NCBI RefSeq assembly: GCF_002104995.1
Contig: NW_024468265.1
Location: 124,001 to 188,000 of the forward strand
Length of the DNA stretch: 64,000 nt
Origin: Linderina pennispora
Taxonomy: Eukaryota; Kickxellomycota; Kickxellomycetes; Kickxellales; Kickxellaceae
Direction of reading: 5' to 3'
How positions within the stretch are numbered: the first letter of the stretch is position 1; each line of letters opens with the position of its first letter. This document shows, piece after piece, positions 21,300 to 32,954 of the stretch. A program made the translations under genes and the position numbers. The notes beneath the pieces were generated by a model. The model saw only the letters and a program-made list of their open reading frames with translations. It did not search any database and was not told the origin of the DNA.

Positions 21300-22710
21300 C
21301 GGTAGAATCAATATTTGCAATAATGTTCGGGATGAGCACTGGCGTTGGAGATATCAGTCGGACCTCGGGTTACTCTGTAGTACTGTGATAATGTCGAGCG
21401 ATGAATGGTGCGCGATAGAGTGAACGGTATATACGTGGCTTATGAGTATAGTGAGTGTGGATGGGTGGCACCACTACTGTATTTATACCCGTCTACACCT
21501 AGTGCCATTTGGCAAATGTGCACGTTTACTCATACCAAGAGCCTGTTGCCCTAAGAATCTCAATCACAGAACAGGACGAATCACCGGCTTTGTGGAGCCA
21601 CCTTTGATGCTTCTGTGCTAAGAGGCGCGCCCCTCAGCCCTACGATTTGATATACATCCGCCAAAGCCGCTGCTTGCACAAGTGAAGCAACAATATATAT
21701 GTGGGCATTATTTGCCACCACATGAGCTCTCACGCTCGTGCGTTTTTGTTTGCCGCTGGGTGAAAGCAGGACGAGCGCACAGGCCAGCAGATCCTCTCTC
21801 TCCTTTGAGCCCCCAACTTCCCATTGTAGATGGAACTATGAAAGTTGCCAGCGTTATTTACAAGCAAATAGAATTCGCTGTCATATTTCCTCGGCTGTCT
21901 CTTGGCGAGGTGGGGTAGTGAAGCCCGTGAATGACTTGTTTTCGGCCATCGTGACACATTGTTCTTTAGGCGGATCCTGCTGCCACGACAATGCGCCCCT
22001 TCACCTTTGCCTCCCTCCCAAACACACCCCCAGCACCTGATCTGACCCTGCTGAGTGGAGAAAATGTGGAGGTATCTGACTCGGGTCTCGACGAGCAAGT
22101 GAGATGGGATAGCCAAGTGGAGACAGGACAATAAACGGTGGCTTTTTATTTCGCTGATGTGCTAACCAGCTGCTATGTATGGAAGGCATTGGTTTAATTA
22201 CACCAACTGATTAAATATATTGATTCTGCATCTTCTTGAAATCTACATAGACCAGCTGTGTAAACAAGACCCCCATCATGGAACATGTGCTCGCTTGAGC
22301 CGAAAATCAGAACTCGGCTACCATAGTGTATCAAGCAATGCAGATGATGTCTGGTATATGCTAGTGGAGGGTATTTTGATAGCATCCAAGTTACCCTGGA
22401 CTGTCCTGCAAATTACATGACCGGATTTGTTGATTCGGAGGTGGGAGAGTGGTGCTAGGCAATCCCTCATCAAACCGGTTTACACATACACTCTACCAAA
22501 ATTAGCCTGTAGTCCACATCCCGCCTCGTTTCTCTGCCATTTCCCGTTCTTCTGGAAGGGCATCAATTGAACGCCAAGAAACGTTTTCTGAAACAAGGAA
22601 CAGCTATTGCTACGCGAGCAGCTTCTCAAGAAAACTGCTTCAATATCTAAATTAGCAGATTGCTGTTCCATTTATTGGCATAACAGTTTGAAAAGTACAG
22701 AAATGCGCGC
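21300..22710. other. intergenic region between aquaglyceroporins 2 and 3
   Basis: About 1.4 kb. It holds the copy 2 promoter and the copy 3 3' UTR. Open frames of 60-130 codons on both strands have no recognisable domain. A more AT-rich part lies at 22190-22480. Confidence 0.45.
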
Positions 22711-23686
22711 TTAGTGCTGGCGCTTAAGTTTGCCCTTGGAGACCTCTGGCACCATCAGGTAGTCGTAGAGACCTTGGGCAGCAATACCACCGACAATCGG
22801 CGAGATGAGCGGGACATAGAAGTAGTAGTTGTAGACCTTGAACGTATCATGCCAGCCAGCCATCACAATGAACAGGCGGGGGCCAAAGTCGCGCGCCGAG
22901 TTGATCCCGATGGCGCTAACCTGGCTACCAGCCAGCAAAATAGCAGTCAGCATTAGCCCAAGTAGGACCGGGGCAGTGGTAGCGGACATTGTCATGCGCT
23001 TGTCAGCAACAAAATGCACAGCAAACAGCATGCAGAATGTCATCATCGCCTCGTTGAAGAACAGGTTTGTGTTGGTATATATCCCCGACTTGGATGGCTG
23101 GATGACGAAGATCTCTGCTGTCGGTGCTTTGCCAACGCTCTGGCGATGGCCTGGGTTAACCAGGTCCCACATTGGGTAGTAATAGAGCCAGGTGAATAGA
23201 GCACCAACGAATGACCCTAGCGTCTGGGCGAATACCATGCTGGGGACGCGCTTTCCACGGATAATGGACCGAATACAGCTTTGCCGATGGTGATAGCAGG
23301 GATTGAGGTGAGCACCCGATGTGCCAGCGCCAATAGCCACAGCCAAGACAAGGGCGCAGCCCCATCCGAAGCATATAGTAATGTCCATGCTCCCCTCACT
23401 ATGGGGCATCCGGAATATGGCCTGTGCCGTGATGCAGCATCCGACAAACACGAACACAAACATGGCGAAGAACTCGCCAACCTCTGCGTTGTAGTCATAG
23501 AGGAAACGCTTGAACCAGCTTGACGGGTACGGGATCTCAGGAGTGTCGAGGATCCTCTTCACGGAATAGATCCTGGTCGTGTAGGTTGGCTCCCTTGCTA
23601 CCAGATGCAGATACGCTGGTTGAAGATTGTGTTGACCGGAACGTACCGATCTGGACGGCGTGGTGAGCTACTTCTTCGCTAGGCAT
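22711..23686 (-). CDS. aquaglyceroporin (MIP family), tandem copy 3, with altered NPA boxes and frameshifts
   Basis: Clearly a sister of copy 4 (both have EIPYPSSWFKRFLYDYNAEV). The likely start is the ATG at 23684-23686 (MPSEEVAHHAVQIGTFRS), but one extra G near 23552 breaks the frame just after QDLFREE. In the first NPA region three single-base insertions within about 55 bases (near 23260-23310) scramble NPAITI and restore the frame afterwards, so a frame starting lower down reads through with the first NPA destroyed. The second box reads INSARDFGPRLF: the Pro is replaced by Ser by a base substitution, not an indel. If the insertions are errors, this is a full-length channel with an NSA second box. 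If they are real, it is a dead or re-purposed copy. Confidence 0.88.
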
Positions 23687-25185
23687 TTGCTAAAGTTAGA
23701 ATAGTGGCAGTGAGGTGTTACTTGGGGCCTTGAAGTATGTTGGAATAGCTGAAACTGGCGGTTGCTAGCGAGGAATTCGGCTGCACCAAGAGTACCTACT
23801 TGACAGGCTTTATATAGCAAAATGACTGGTGCCATTTGCTGTGCGCCTTTGCTTTCTGCGGTTGGCAGCTGTATGACTGCTTTTTCACCCTACCGTTTTC
23901 CTGTTGCCGATCTGGTCGAACATCGGCGCTGGTGATGCCCCCGAAAAGGCAACTGACAAAGCCCGAAGAAGTGAAATGTGGCCGGCACCACTGCAAAAAG
24001 AAGGATCAATAGAAGAAAAGGCAGCGGTACGGCAAATCCAAGTCATCTGCTCTGTACATTGATGGGAGCTGAGCAGATGTTAACGAAGAGAAGGAAAGCC
24101 ATTCTGGCAGAGGGAAACGACCAGGGAGGAAAATCCTGCGAATAATCGACAAAGTATGTAAAGCAAGGTCAGTGTTACATCTACAATACCGCGCAAACCG
24201 CCCTACCCATCCATATGCTTCCTTGCAACTCAGTGTATGACGATGATTGCTTGCCCTCCTTTCATGCGAAGCTGCTGAAGATCTATGCCGAAAAGAGCGT
24301 ATGGAGGCACCGAGCAAAAAAAAGCTGCGAATGGATAAAGCAAGCGACAGCAGTCTGACTATCTTGGTCGACAGCGGCCCCGGCAGGCGGAAAGGGGGAA
24401 GCAGCATGCTTCTGGCGGATTGCCGAATGTTCGCACACAGAATACTTCGCACAATAATGAGGCGACACAAAGGGCGATCGCATACGGGGCTATCACCTGT
24501 AGGAGTGTGCGCAGAAAGGTAGCATAAAGGGGGAAATGTGGGCACGCTGCTAATCCGGCCAAGATAGAAGGCGCTTGGAGTAAATGGGTCACATGAGGAA
24601 GGATTTGCATATTCTTGTGCTGCTCCATGGAGTCCGGAGCTTACCAAGAAAATTATCTCCTCCGTCCTCCGTCTCATTATGATGGATCTCTTTCATCCGA
24701 TGCTCTGCAAGTAGGATGTATCTTGACATACTAGATACCTGGGTGTATATGTATCTGGGAACACGTCTCAAAGACAGGGCACCTGCTATATATGACCTCC
24801 GGAGTAATGCAGCAACCCTGGACAGAGCTCTGTTATAATGCCGCGGATTATCAGTGGAAGCGGACACTGCAAGTTCAACTGGAACTGCATAGCGCCCAGA
24901 AGCGTAAATATGGCTAGCTCGACTAATTGAGTAGGGAGAAAGGTGGAAATTAGTACAACTACATATTGGGATGGACCTGACGAACAATCCAAAACGTGAA
25001 TTCCGGTGGCTCCAAGGCCGATAGTTAGTCTGGCGACATAGCGTTAAGGACTTGTTCGGCTAGAGGTGATATACAGTGTGGCGGACTCCACTAAATCTTC
25101 TTATGTGCAGGACTGTGGTTTTAGTTTAGCACACTGCCTGGATGCAACTGCATTTATTAGGAAAACTGTTTTATTGCTGCTGCTT
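23687..25185. other. intergenic region between aquaglyceroporins 3 and 4
   Basis: About 1.5 kb. Frames of 90-220 codons exist on the minus strand (24006-24677 and 24589-24987), but they are Ser/Arg/Leu/Cys-rich without any domain signature, and I treat them as chance. The region contains the promoter of copy 3 and the 3' UTR of copy 4. Confidence 0.45.
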
Positions 25186-26157
25186 TCATTGTAGACGCTT
25201 GAATCTCTTGCTTTTAATTACCTCAGGCACCATCAGGTAATCAAAGAGGCCCTGGGCTGCAATACCACCAACAATAGGAGAGATAAGCGGCACATAGAAG
25301 TAGTAGTTGTAGACCTTGAAAGTATCGTGCCAACCAGCCATCACAATGAACAGGCGGGGGCCAAAGTCACGCGCTGGATTAATTGTTATAATGCTGACCT
25401 GCGCGCCGCCCAGTAAAACAGCAGACAACATAAAGCCCAGTATAAGTGATGCAGTAGTGATGCTAGCCGTCATGCGCTTGTCAGCAACGAAATGCACAGC
25501 AAACAGCATGCAAAATGTCATCATCGCCTCGTTGAAGAACAGGTTTGCGTTGTGATAGATACCAGGCTTCAGCGGCTGGCTTACGAATATCACTGCTGTC
25601 GGTGCTGTACCAATGCTCTGGCGATGGCCTGGGTTAACCAGGTCCCACATTGGGTAGTAATAGAGCCAGGTGAAAAGAGCACCAACGAAAGATCCTAGCG
25701 TCTGGGCAAGCACCATGCTGGGGACGCGCTTCCACGGATAATGGCCGAACACAGCTTTACTGATGGTGATAGCGGGATTGAGGTGAGACCCTGATGTACC
25801 AGCACTGATCACCACAGCCAAGACAAGGGCGCAGCCCCATCCGAAGCTTACAGACAGATCCATGCTTCCCTCACTATGAGGTATCCGGAAAACAACCTGT
25901 GCCGTGATGCAGCATCCGATAAACACGAACACAAACATGGCGAAGAACTCGCCAACCTCTGCGTTGTAGTCATAGAGGAAACGCTTGAACCAGCTTGACG
26001 GGTACGGGATCTCTGGAGCATCAAGGCCGTCTACACGAAACAGATCCTGATCATGTACCACCAGCCCTTTATGGTCGTTGGATATGGCATTGGGTATAGT
26101 TTCGGCTGAGTGGAAGGTGCCAATTTGTATGGAGTGCGGTGTTGCTTCGTTAGCCAT
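25186..26157 (-). CDS. aquaglyceroporin (MIP family), tandem copy 4
   Basis: An intact frame of 323 residues from the ATG at 26155-26157 (MANEATPHSIQIGTFHSAET). An upstream in-frame extension is open but starts at a non-ATG codon. The NPA boxes are SGSHLNPAITISKAVFGHYP and TINPARDFGPRLF, so it belongs to the glycerol-facilitator branch. It shares long identical stretches with copy 3 (for example MWDLVNPGHRQS and NYYFYVPLISPIVGGIAAQG), which points to a recent duplication of copies 3 and 4. It is the first gene of the four-gene same-strand array and is divergently oriented to GPI3. Confidence 0.95.
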   Translation of the reverse strand: MANEATPHSIQIGTFHSAETIPNAISNDHKGLVVHDQDLFRVDGLDAPEIPYPSSWFKRFLYDYNAEVGEFFAMFVFVFIGCCITAQVVFRIPHSEGSMDLSVSFGWGCALVLAVVISAGTSGSHLNPAITISKAVFGHYPWKRVPSMVLAQTLGSFVGALFTWLYYYPMWDLVNPGHRQSIGTAPTAVIFVSQPLKPGIYHNANLFFNEAMMTFCMLFAVHFVADKRMTASITTASLILGFMLSAVLLGGAQVSIITINPARDFGPRLFIVMAGWHDTFKVYNYYFYVPLISPIVGGIAAQGLFDYLMVPEVIKSKRFKRLQ

Positions 26158-26620
26158 TGCAAGTGGTAAAATAGGGCAGAGTGAGCACAGAAACAATATT
26201 GTAGCATTGAGAGCAAGAAGCAGGTACGAATAATATGCTAGGCAAATGCCTCTTATATGGCACTTTGCCTGGAACATTCCATACGCTCATGTTTTTACAT
26301 TCAATCGGTGGATTCCAGAATTCTGCATTTTCATTAGGACAGACCACTTGGCTGTTTGGTTCTAGAGAGGTCTTACCAGTGGCAGCAGTAATTTTTATGC
26401 CAAAAAGGACCACAGGCACGAAGTGGAAGCATGGGGTAACTCTTTTGAAATACGCCAGCAAGCCCCGTGGATGATTTGCCCAGCCCAAAATACGGCTGGT
26501 GATGTCATTGCTTAGATGTTCTCACCAAAAGATGCAAATGATTGTTTTTAATCTCTGACTGCTTTTCACCTACATATACGCCCTCAGCTGCATATATCAA
26601 CAGCCCCCAAACAACAAACC
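26158..26620. promoter_or_regulatory. divergent promoter region between aquaglyceroporin 4 and GPI3
   Basis: About 460 bases separating two divergent start codons, so it must hold both promoters. No sharply defined TATA box or repeated operator is visible. The sequence AACAACAAACC lies directly before the GPI3 ATG, typical of a fungal start context. Confidence 0.4.
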
Positions 26621-27998
26621 ATGGGCCGACGTCCGCTAAATATTTGCATGGTATCGGACTTTTTCTACCCGAACATGGGCGGAGTAGAAAGCCACCTGTA
26701 CAATAACTCGCAGTGTCTGATACAGCGTGGGCACAAAGTAGTCATAGTGACGCACTCATACGGGAAGCGGCGCGGGGTGCGGTATCTGGCTGGCGGGCTC
26801 AAGGTGTACTATCTTCCAGCATTTGTAGTGTATAGTAATGCGTCGCTGCCAACGTTCTTTTGCACGTTCCCGATATTCCGGCAGATATTCATCCGCGAGC
26901 AAATCGACATTGTGCACGGACACCAGGCGTTCTCTGGCATTCTGCCAGGAGGCGATTCTGCATGCGCGATCGATGGGGCTGAAGACTGTGTTCACCGACC
27001 ACTCGTTGCTGGGGTTTGCCGATGCATCGGGAATTCTGTTGAACAAGCTGCTCAAGTTCACACTGTCGGACATACACCATGCAATCTGCGTGTCGCACAC
27101 AAGCAAGGAGAACACGGTGCTGCGTGCGGCGCTGGATCCGCAACAGGTCAGTGTGATCCCGAATGCAATCATTGCCGAGCAGTTTGAGCCCGACCCCGAT
27201 GCACGCGACCCGCAGTGGATTACGATTGTTGTGCTGAGCCGGCTCGTGTACCGCAAGGGCATTGATCTGCTGGTTGCAGCCTGTGCCGAGGATATGTCCA
27301 GATGTACCCGCACGTTCGGTTCATTATTGGAGGCGATGGCCCGAAAAGAATAGACCTGGAGCAGATGCGCGAGCGGTACATGTTGCAGGACCGCGTTCGA
27401 GCTGCTAGGATCGGTGCAGGCGGTCGATGTGCGCAGCGTGTTGGTGCGTGGAGACATCTTCCTGAACACCAGTTTGACAGAGGCGTTTTGCATTGCAATC
27501 GTCGAGGCGGCATCCTGCGGGCTGCTGGTGGTCAGCACCAGGGTGGGCGGCGTGCCCGAGGTGCTGCCGCGGCACATGATCACATTTGCAATCCCTGAGG
27601 AGGACGAAATCGTCGAGGCCCTGATGCACGCAATCGACCGCGTCGATCGACCGGCCAAACCACCCAGAGCTGTCTCCACGGCGGTTCCACGCCCAGGTCA
27701 AAAAAATGTACTCGTGGTACGATGTTGCTGAGCGCACCGAGAAGGTGTACTACCAGATCGCCGATATGCCAGAGCTGCCGCTGATTGAGCGGTTCCGCAG
27801 ATACTACGGGTGCGGGCTGGTTGCAGGCAAGCTGTTCTGTCTGGTGGCAGCGGTAGGATTTCTTGATTGGCGTCGTGCTGCAGTGGCTGTGGCCCAGAGA
27901 GAACATTGAGGTTGCCCGGCCGTTCCCGCAGGAGACATACCAGTGCGCTGGTCAAGAAGAACCGCCACATGGCCAATGGCGAGCTGGGCGCTGCATGA
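26621..27998 (+). CDS. GPI3: GPI3/PIG-A, catalytic subunit of GPI-GlcNAc transferase (multiple frameshifts)
   Basis: This glycosyltransferase (GT4) starts GPI-anchor synthesis at the ER by adding GlcNAc to phosphatidylinositol. The start at 26621 gives [20 protein letters not shown], the PIG-A hallmark. Then come [64 protein letters not shown], and the E-x7-E region [20 protein letters not shown], then [14 protein letters not shown]. The tail has a hydrophobic segment ([15 protein letters not shown]) for ER anchoring. About seven one-base insertions (near 26943, 27272, 27291, 27394, 27653, 27867 and 27943) move the frame, each time followed at once by the next conserved block. The likely stop is the TGA at 27996-27998. 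Confidence 0.95.
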
Positions 27999-28167
27999 AT
28001 CACTCCCCCAAACCCTCGCACAAGGCGAAGCAGCGACTTTATTCGCTCTAGCCTGCACTTTTTCAATTCAGCTCCACACCTTTGCTTTCTCCTCAAATTC
28101 AACCTCCTTTTGTTTGGCTTTTTGTATTCTTATTCCTTTTCAGGCCCATCCTGTATAGAAATTCATA

Positions 28168-31068
28168 ATGTACTGGCGAATTAACTGCACGGAGCATCTC
28201 TCGCTGGACCTGACAGTAGACCCAAAGCAGCCACGCTCACAATCACGTCCTTCGCTAGACCAGCAGCAGCAAACATCGCCTCGGATCACGGTTTGCCAGG
28301 CCACGCAGCGCAACATACAGTACCGGCACCGGTGCATCGCTCGACACACACCACGGATTGGGAACCAGGTATTCGCCGCTGGACGTCTCCCAGACAGTCC
28401 AGCGGTTCGTAGCCTCAGCCGACCGCAAATTCGTCTGCGGAATCACACAGCAAGGCATATACCTGTGGTCGCTGAAGCCATTTGCATTACTAAGCAGTCT
28501 TGAGTACGACCCAATCGAGGAGTTTGGCACCCTGGTTGATATTGCATGGAAGCCCGATTCACGCACGCTCTTTGCTGTGCTCAGCCACGGATATGTGTAT
28601 GAGATCTCTGTGTACGAGCGGGAAGAGCCAGCGCTCGAGTACCGGTTCGCGGTGCAGCATTACTTTGTGCGTGGGCCGGGCGAGGCACAGGGGATTCCGT
28701 CGGTTGGCTTTGGCACAGCGGCGCACATACAAATTGCCGGGCGACGAGACCATGGCTGTGTGTGCGGCCAGCAGCATACATGGGGCGATGGTAGCTACAC
28801 GTACACACGTGCACTGGCTGTCGTGGGACGGCGCCATGAAAAAGAGCATGGGTGTGCGCGACATATACGACAACCCGCTTGTGCATATCTGCCAGATTGT
28901 GCCGATCGAGTGCCGTTGCGGGCCATCCACTGTCTCGGTTGACCTGTTTCTATTCAGTGATGGCTCAGTGCACATGGCATTTGCTGGTAGCGCTGACGGG
29001 AAACAGCCAGCGACAGTGCGTACGCTCCGGGCACAGGACGTGGCAGGCAAATTCACGGTTCTTGATTACAGCAGCGTAAGCCAAACGATGGCCGTGGGCA
29101 CCACCAGCGGCGAGGTTTTGGTCTATGGCATCAGAGCTGGGTCACTGGATCTCGTGACAAAGATTCCCTTCGACCATGGCAAGGCCGCACATGTGTCGGC
29201 AGTATCCTGGACACCTGATGGCGCTGCTGTCGCATGCGGGTACTCAACTGGCCACATAGTTGTGCGTACAGTGCTCGGATATGAGCTCAATGCCACGCAC
29301 CTGTCCAACCAGCCTGTGCAGCCGCAGCAAGGCGACAGTGCAGTGCCAGCACCGTCGATGCTGGTGTGGGGCCAGGGGGCGACCCGTCTGTTTGCTTTCA
29401 GCGACTGCTTGGCAGGCCAGGACCGCACTCTGGTATCTCAGCAGGTCGATTCGCTGCCGTTTGTCCGTGCAGCCCTGTCAACGATGCCTGGTGAGGGCAA
29501 CTCCAAGCACATCTGCCTGTACTCTGGACGACAAGGTGTTTATGCACCACTGCGAATTCGAGGCACAGGAACTCGGCGTCCAGCAGCAGGGCCTATTGTG
29601 GTATGTAGCGCAGATTCCATCCGACATACATTGGCGACAACTGGCCGCTGCGCTTTGTTGCTGCTGACGATGACGGCCAGCACATTGCCATCGCTGGTGT
29701 GCATGGTCCTGGCGTCGTACAATTTATCGTCAGGCAAGTGGCGCCTGTTCCGCAACCAGCAGCAAGAAACGTCAGTCTCGTGTGTGGGTGGCCTACTGTG
29801 GTATCGCGACTACCTGGTAGCTGCCTGCGTCAACCACGACTGCCAGGATGCTCCGCAGCTGCTGTTCTTCCCAAAGAACCGGCCTCTGGACACTACCAGT
29901 GACCTGCACACGGTAGCGCTAGAGTCCGAGCCCGTTTCGATCACCTGCCACAATTCCATATTGCTGGTATATTGCCGTAACCAGACCGTCTACCAGTATG
30001 CCATTTTCGATGATGCCAATTTCATCCAGGTGTCATTCCGCCGGTCGGTCGATCTCGGCCGATTCACAGACGCTCAGCGGCTTCGCTCGCTGCAGTGGGT
30101 GCCCAGCGCTTTGTTTGACCACCGGCCTGCGTTCCTCGTCCACCAGGGAACGACCCTGCGCGTCCTGCAAGGAGTCTGATGACGGACGAATCTCGGCAAT
30201 GGTGGTCAGCGACAAGTGCGAGTTCACTATTACCTCTGGTGTCAACTTTGGCAATATGCATTCCATTGTCTGGTGGTTTAACGGCACCCAGCTCTTCGCA
30301 TCCCTGGTGTCGCTTGAGGACTTTATGGACGGCGGCACCACGTCCCTGCTGGACGCATCGCAAACGCGGCGGATGCGCATCCGCCCCGAGTTCTTCCCCG
30401 TGGCAATTTCGGCAGACCGCGGCATGGCCGTCGGAATCGACCAGGACTGGACCCTGGAAGAGCACGCAGTCATTGGACTCAGCAAACTGCCTGTCCGGGC
30501 CAAGCTCTATGTCCACACGATCCTCGACCACATGCTAGGCGAGGGAGCCGAGCAGGATGCGCTCATGTACGCTGGGCTGTTTCGAGCACTGGCGGTTCTT
30601 CCCACACGCCATGGAAATCCTCCTAGCATGAAGTGCTGGAGCGCGAAATTGACACGCAGCAGCAGAACCACAATGGGATTAGCGATGACCGAGTGTTGCC
30701 GAGAGTCATCAGGCTGCTGGAAAACTTCAGTCAGTTTGACGAAATCGTTGTCCACTGTGCGAGAAAAGACTGAGGCTGCGTTTTGGAGCACGTTGTTTGA
30801 TTGCTTGGGCGGGCCGGCCAGGTTCTTCAGGCAGTGTTTGGCCAAGCAGAAACTGGAGACGGCCACGCAGTGCCTCATTATTTTGCAGACCCTGGAGCCG
30901 TCGGAGACTAGCGCGCGCCTGGTCCTGTCGCTGCTGGAGATGGCTGTGCAGAGGCAGAACCGTGACCTGTGTTTGGAAATCCTGAGATTCCTGAAAATGA
31001 CCGGGACCACGTCGGACCCAAGCATGCACGGGCTGCTAGCCAAACTTCGCCAGCAGGCCACTACATGA
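28168..31068 (+). CDS. RIC1: RIC1 homologue, Ypt6/Rab6 guanine-exchange factor subunit (multiple frameshifts)
   Basis: Ric1 with Rgp1 activates the Golgi Rab Ypt6/Rab6. The start at 28168 is MYWRINCTEHLSL. The N-terminal half is a WD-like propeller (VCGITQQGIYLWSLKP, TLVDIAWKPDSRTLFAVLSH, AVSWTPDGAAVACGYSTGHI). Then follow NWPLRFVAADDDGQHIAIAG and KWRLFRNQQQE, which match the RIC1 middle block. The C-terminal RIC1 domain shows RVLPRVIRLLENFSQFDEIV, then FWSTLFDCLGGPARFFRQCL and TQCLIILQTLEPSE. Frame changes occur near 28350, 28695, 29527, 29630, 29735, 30170, 30610 and 30765, all compatible with single extra bases. The stop is at 31066-31068. Identification rests on the order of blocks across about 950 residues. 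Confidence 0.85.
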
Positions 31069-31748
31069 TCTTCATTTTTATGCAGCAAAACTTGCCCTTC
31101 AAACAATACCATTCTAGTGATGGCAAGTACTGGTGCACCATGGTCTCTGGATAATGGTCCCAGTATATGCTCAGGACCCACACGCCATATGTCTAAACCC
31201 CTCAATTGGATATATTCTTGTTAAAAAAAAAAAACCACACGCAAACTCAGTATCTGCGAACCTACTGATGATTAGCTACTAAGTGAGCGGGACCAAATCG
31301 CAGCGCGCAGCGTGCTGAGAACGAATACCCACCTATATGGCATGTAAAAGGGGTTGAAAATAGTTCACAATCCTGCGTAGATCGAACGCCAAAAACTCTG
31401 CTGGCATATCCGCTCGCGCGCCCTTGCCCATCAGCATAAAATAAAATAGAAATAAAAGAAGCAGACTTGAAAACTGGATAAGCAAAAAAAAAAGCGACTA
31501 GGGTGCGAAGGGGGTAGAATCCACTTGCTAGTCAACTGCGCAGGCGCCATCTATCTGCCAGCTGAACAAACAATAACAAAAAAGACGAGCTTGAAAAATT
31601 GGTGGGCGAAAAAGAAATTAGGGTTCGATGGTGTGGAGTTAGAAACCGCTGCTTTGTTTAATATAGGGCGTCGTCTATCAGCCGCCCGATCGCAAAAGAC
31701 GGCATCCTGAGGGGATGAGTTGGGAGGGTGATGAGTTTTTGAAGGATG
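31069..31748. other. intergenic region
   Basis: AT-rich spacer after RIC1. It has an A12 run near 31216 and two similar stretches (31437-31500 and 31548-31620, both with aacaaaaaa and cttgaaaa(c/a)tgg elements), suggesting a local imperfect duplication. No gene is recognised. Confidence 0.45.
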
Positions 31749-31755
31749 TATAAAA
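31749..31755 (+). promoter_or_regulatory. TATA box of the Ala-rich coiled-coil gene
   Basis: TATAAAA at 31749-31755 lies about 75 bases upstream of the first ATG (31826). This spacing suits a TATA-driven core promoter with a short leader. Confidence 0.5.
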
Positions 31756-31825
31756 TGAGGTGGGCGGCAAGACCTTCGAGCTGGTCTTCAGTTTCAAACT
31801 GCTCATTTTAGTATTTCCTTTCAAT

Positions 31826-32954
31826 ATGATTACTATTACCTACCCGATTCCTAGGGACTCACCTGCCTCCCTCGTTGGACGTGTTGGACACGTCCAACAT
31901 TGTAGCGATTTTTGTTCTAATTATTTGTAAGGACCTTATTTATTGGCTGCTGAGTATCTTTATCAGCTTCTTCGCAAGGGATCACAAGGATGCAGGCGTG
32001 GACGAGGCCCTCGCCCGTGCAAACGACGCCCTTGCCCGTGCAAACGATTCTCTTGCCCGCGCAGCTGAGGCTAATCAGCGGGCAACCGACGCTGACCAGC
32101 AGGCATCAGACGCCAACATGCGAGCAATCGAGGCCGACCTGCAGGCCCTCAAGGCTGTCGACCGCACTCTAGCAGGAGAGAAGCACACAATGGATCTCGC
32201 TGTCCACGCTGCCGAGGCCAGGCTGCAGACTGCCGAGGCTGCCGACCGCGCTAGCGCCGCTGAGAAGCGCGCCGCTGAGATAGTCCTAGAGTTGGCAGCA
32301 GAGAAGGAGCGTGCCAGCATGGCCATCGACAGAGCAAACAAGCGCGCCATGAAGGCGACGGCGCAGACAGCTGAGGCCATGGTCAGCGCGGCCAAATATA
32401 CTGATCGCGCCCGCGCTGCTGAAAAGCGCGCTGAGGCAGCTGAGTTTCGTGCTAAGAAAGCCGAAGAGGCTATTTCTAGCGCTAATTCCCGCGCTAGTGC
32501 TGCCGAACACCGCGCCCGGGCTGCTGAGAAGAGCGCTGAAGATGCCAATGCACAGGCCGCTAAAGCCATCGCCTGTGCTAAGGACGCCAAGAATCGCGCC
32601 GGTGCTGCTGAAAAGCGCACCCTGGCTGCTGAAAAGAGCGCCAAAGATGCGAATTCGCGAGCCAAGGCAATCCTCGCCAGTAACAATGAGGCCATCGCTT
32701 GCGCGGCAGAGGCGGTAGCCCGCACCAACGCGTGCACTGACAAAGCCGACGCATGGCTGGCCAACGCGCCCAAGGCCCACCGCACTGATATGGAGGAGGT
32801 GGAAAGGGTGCAGGCTGCTGAAATGGCACTCTATGGCCACACCTCTTGCTCCCAAGCATTGGCGGTGGCCATAGGGAGGGTAAAGAGGGTTGGTGACGAC
32901 GAGCCAATTTTGCCTGCCCTCGCCAAAGTACGGCAGCTAACCGTGCTCAAATAG
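31826..32954 (+). CDS. Ala-rich long coiled-coil protein with one N-terminal membrane segment
   Basis: The long frame is open from 31830 to a TAG at 32952-32954 but has no ATG near its start. The ATG at 31826 is one base out of frame, so a single extra base near 31856-31875 is likely. Near the N-terminus a strongly hydrophobic stretch (NIVAIFVLIICKDLIYWLLS, continuing IFISFF) should span a membrane. From about residue 45 to 300 the protein is a regular seven-residue pattern with Ala at the core positions (repeats such as AAEKRA, ARAAEKSAEDANAQA), about 35-40% Ala with alternating Lys/Arg and Glu/Asp. This predicts a very long, continuous coiled coil. The last ~50 residues are non-repetitive. 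I do not recognise the family. It could tether or space structures at a membrane. Confidence is in the coding call, not the role. Confidence 0.75.

Noticed and set aside
24006..24677. A 223-codon minus-strand frame between aquaglyceroporins 3 and 4
   Set aside because: Overlaps several other frames of similar length, is Ser/Arg/Leu-rich without domain or good start context.
32075..32785. A 236-codon antisense frame in the Ala-rich gene
   Set aside because: Complement of GCN-rich codons; the sense strand has the heptad pattern, TATA box and membrane segment.
32000..32900. Possible CRISPR-like or satellite repeat
   Set aside because: The periodicity is at protein level (seven codons) with diverged DNA, not identical spaced repeats. 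No CRISPR array exists in this window.
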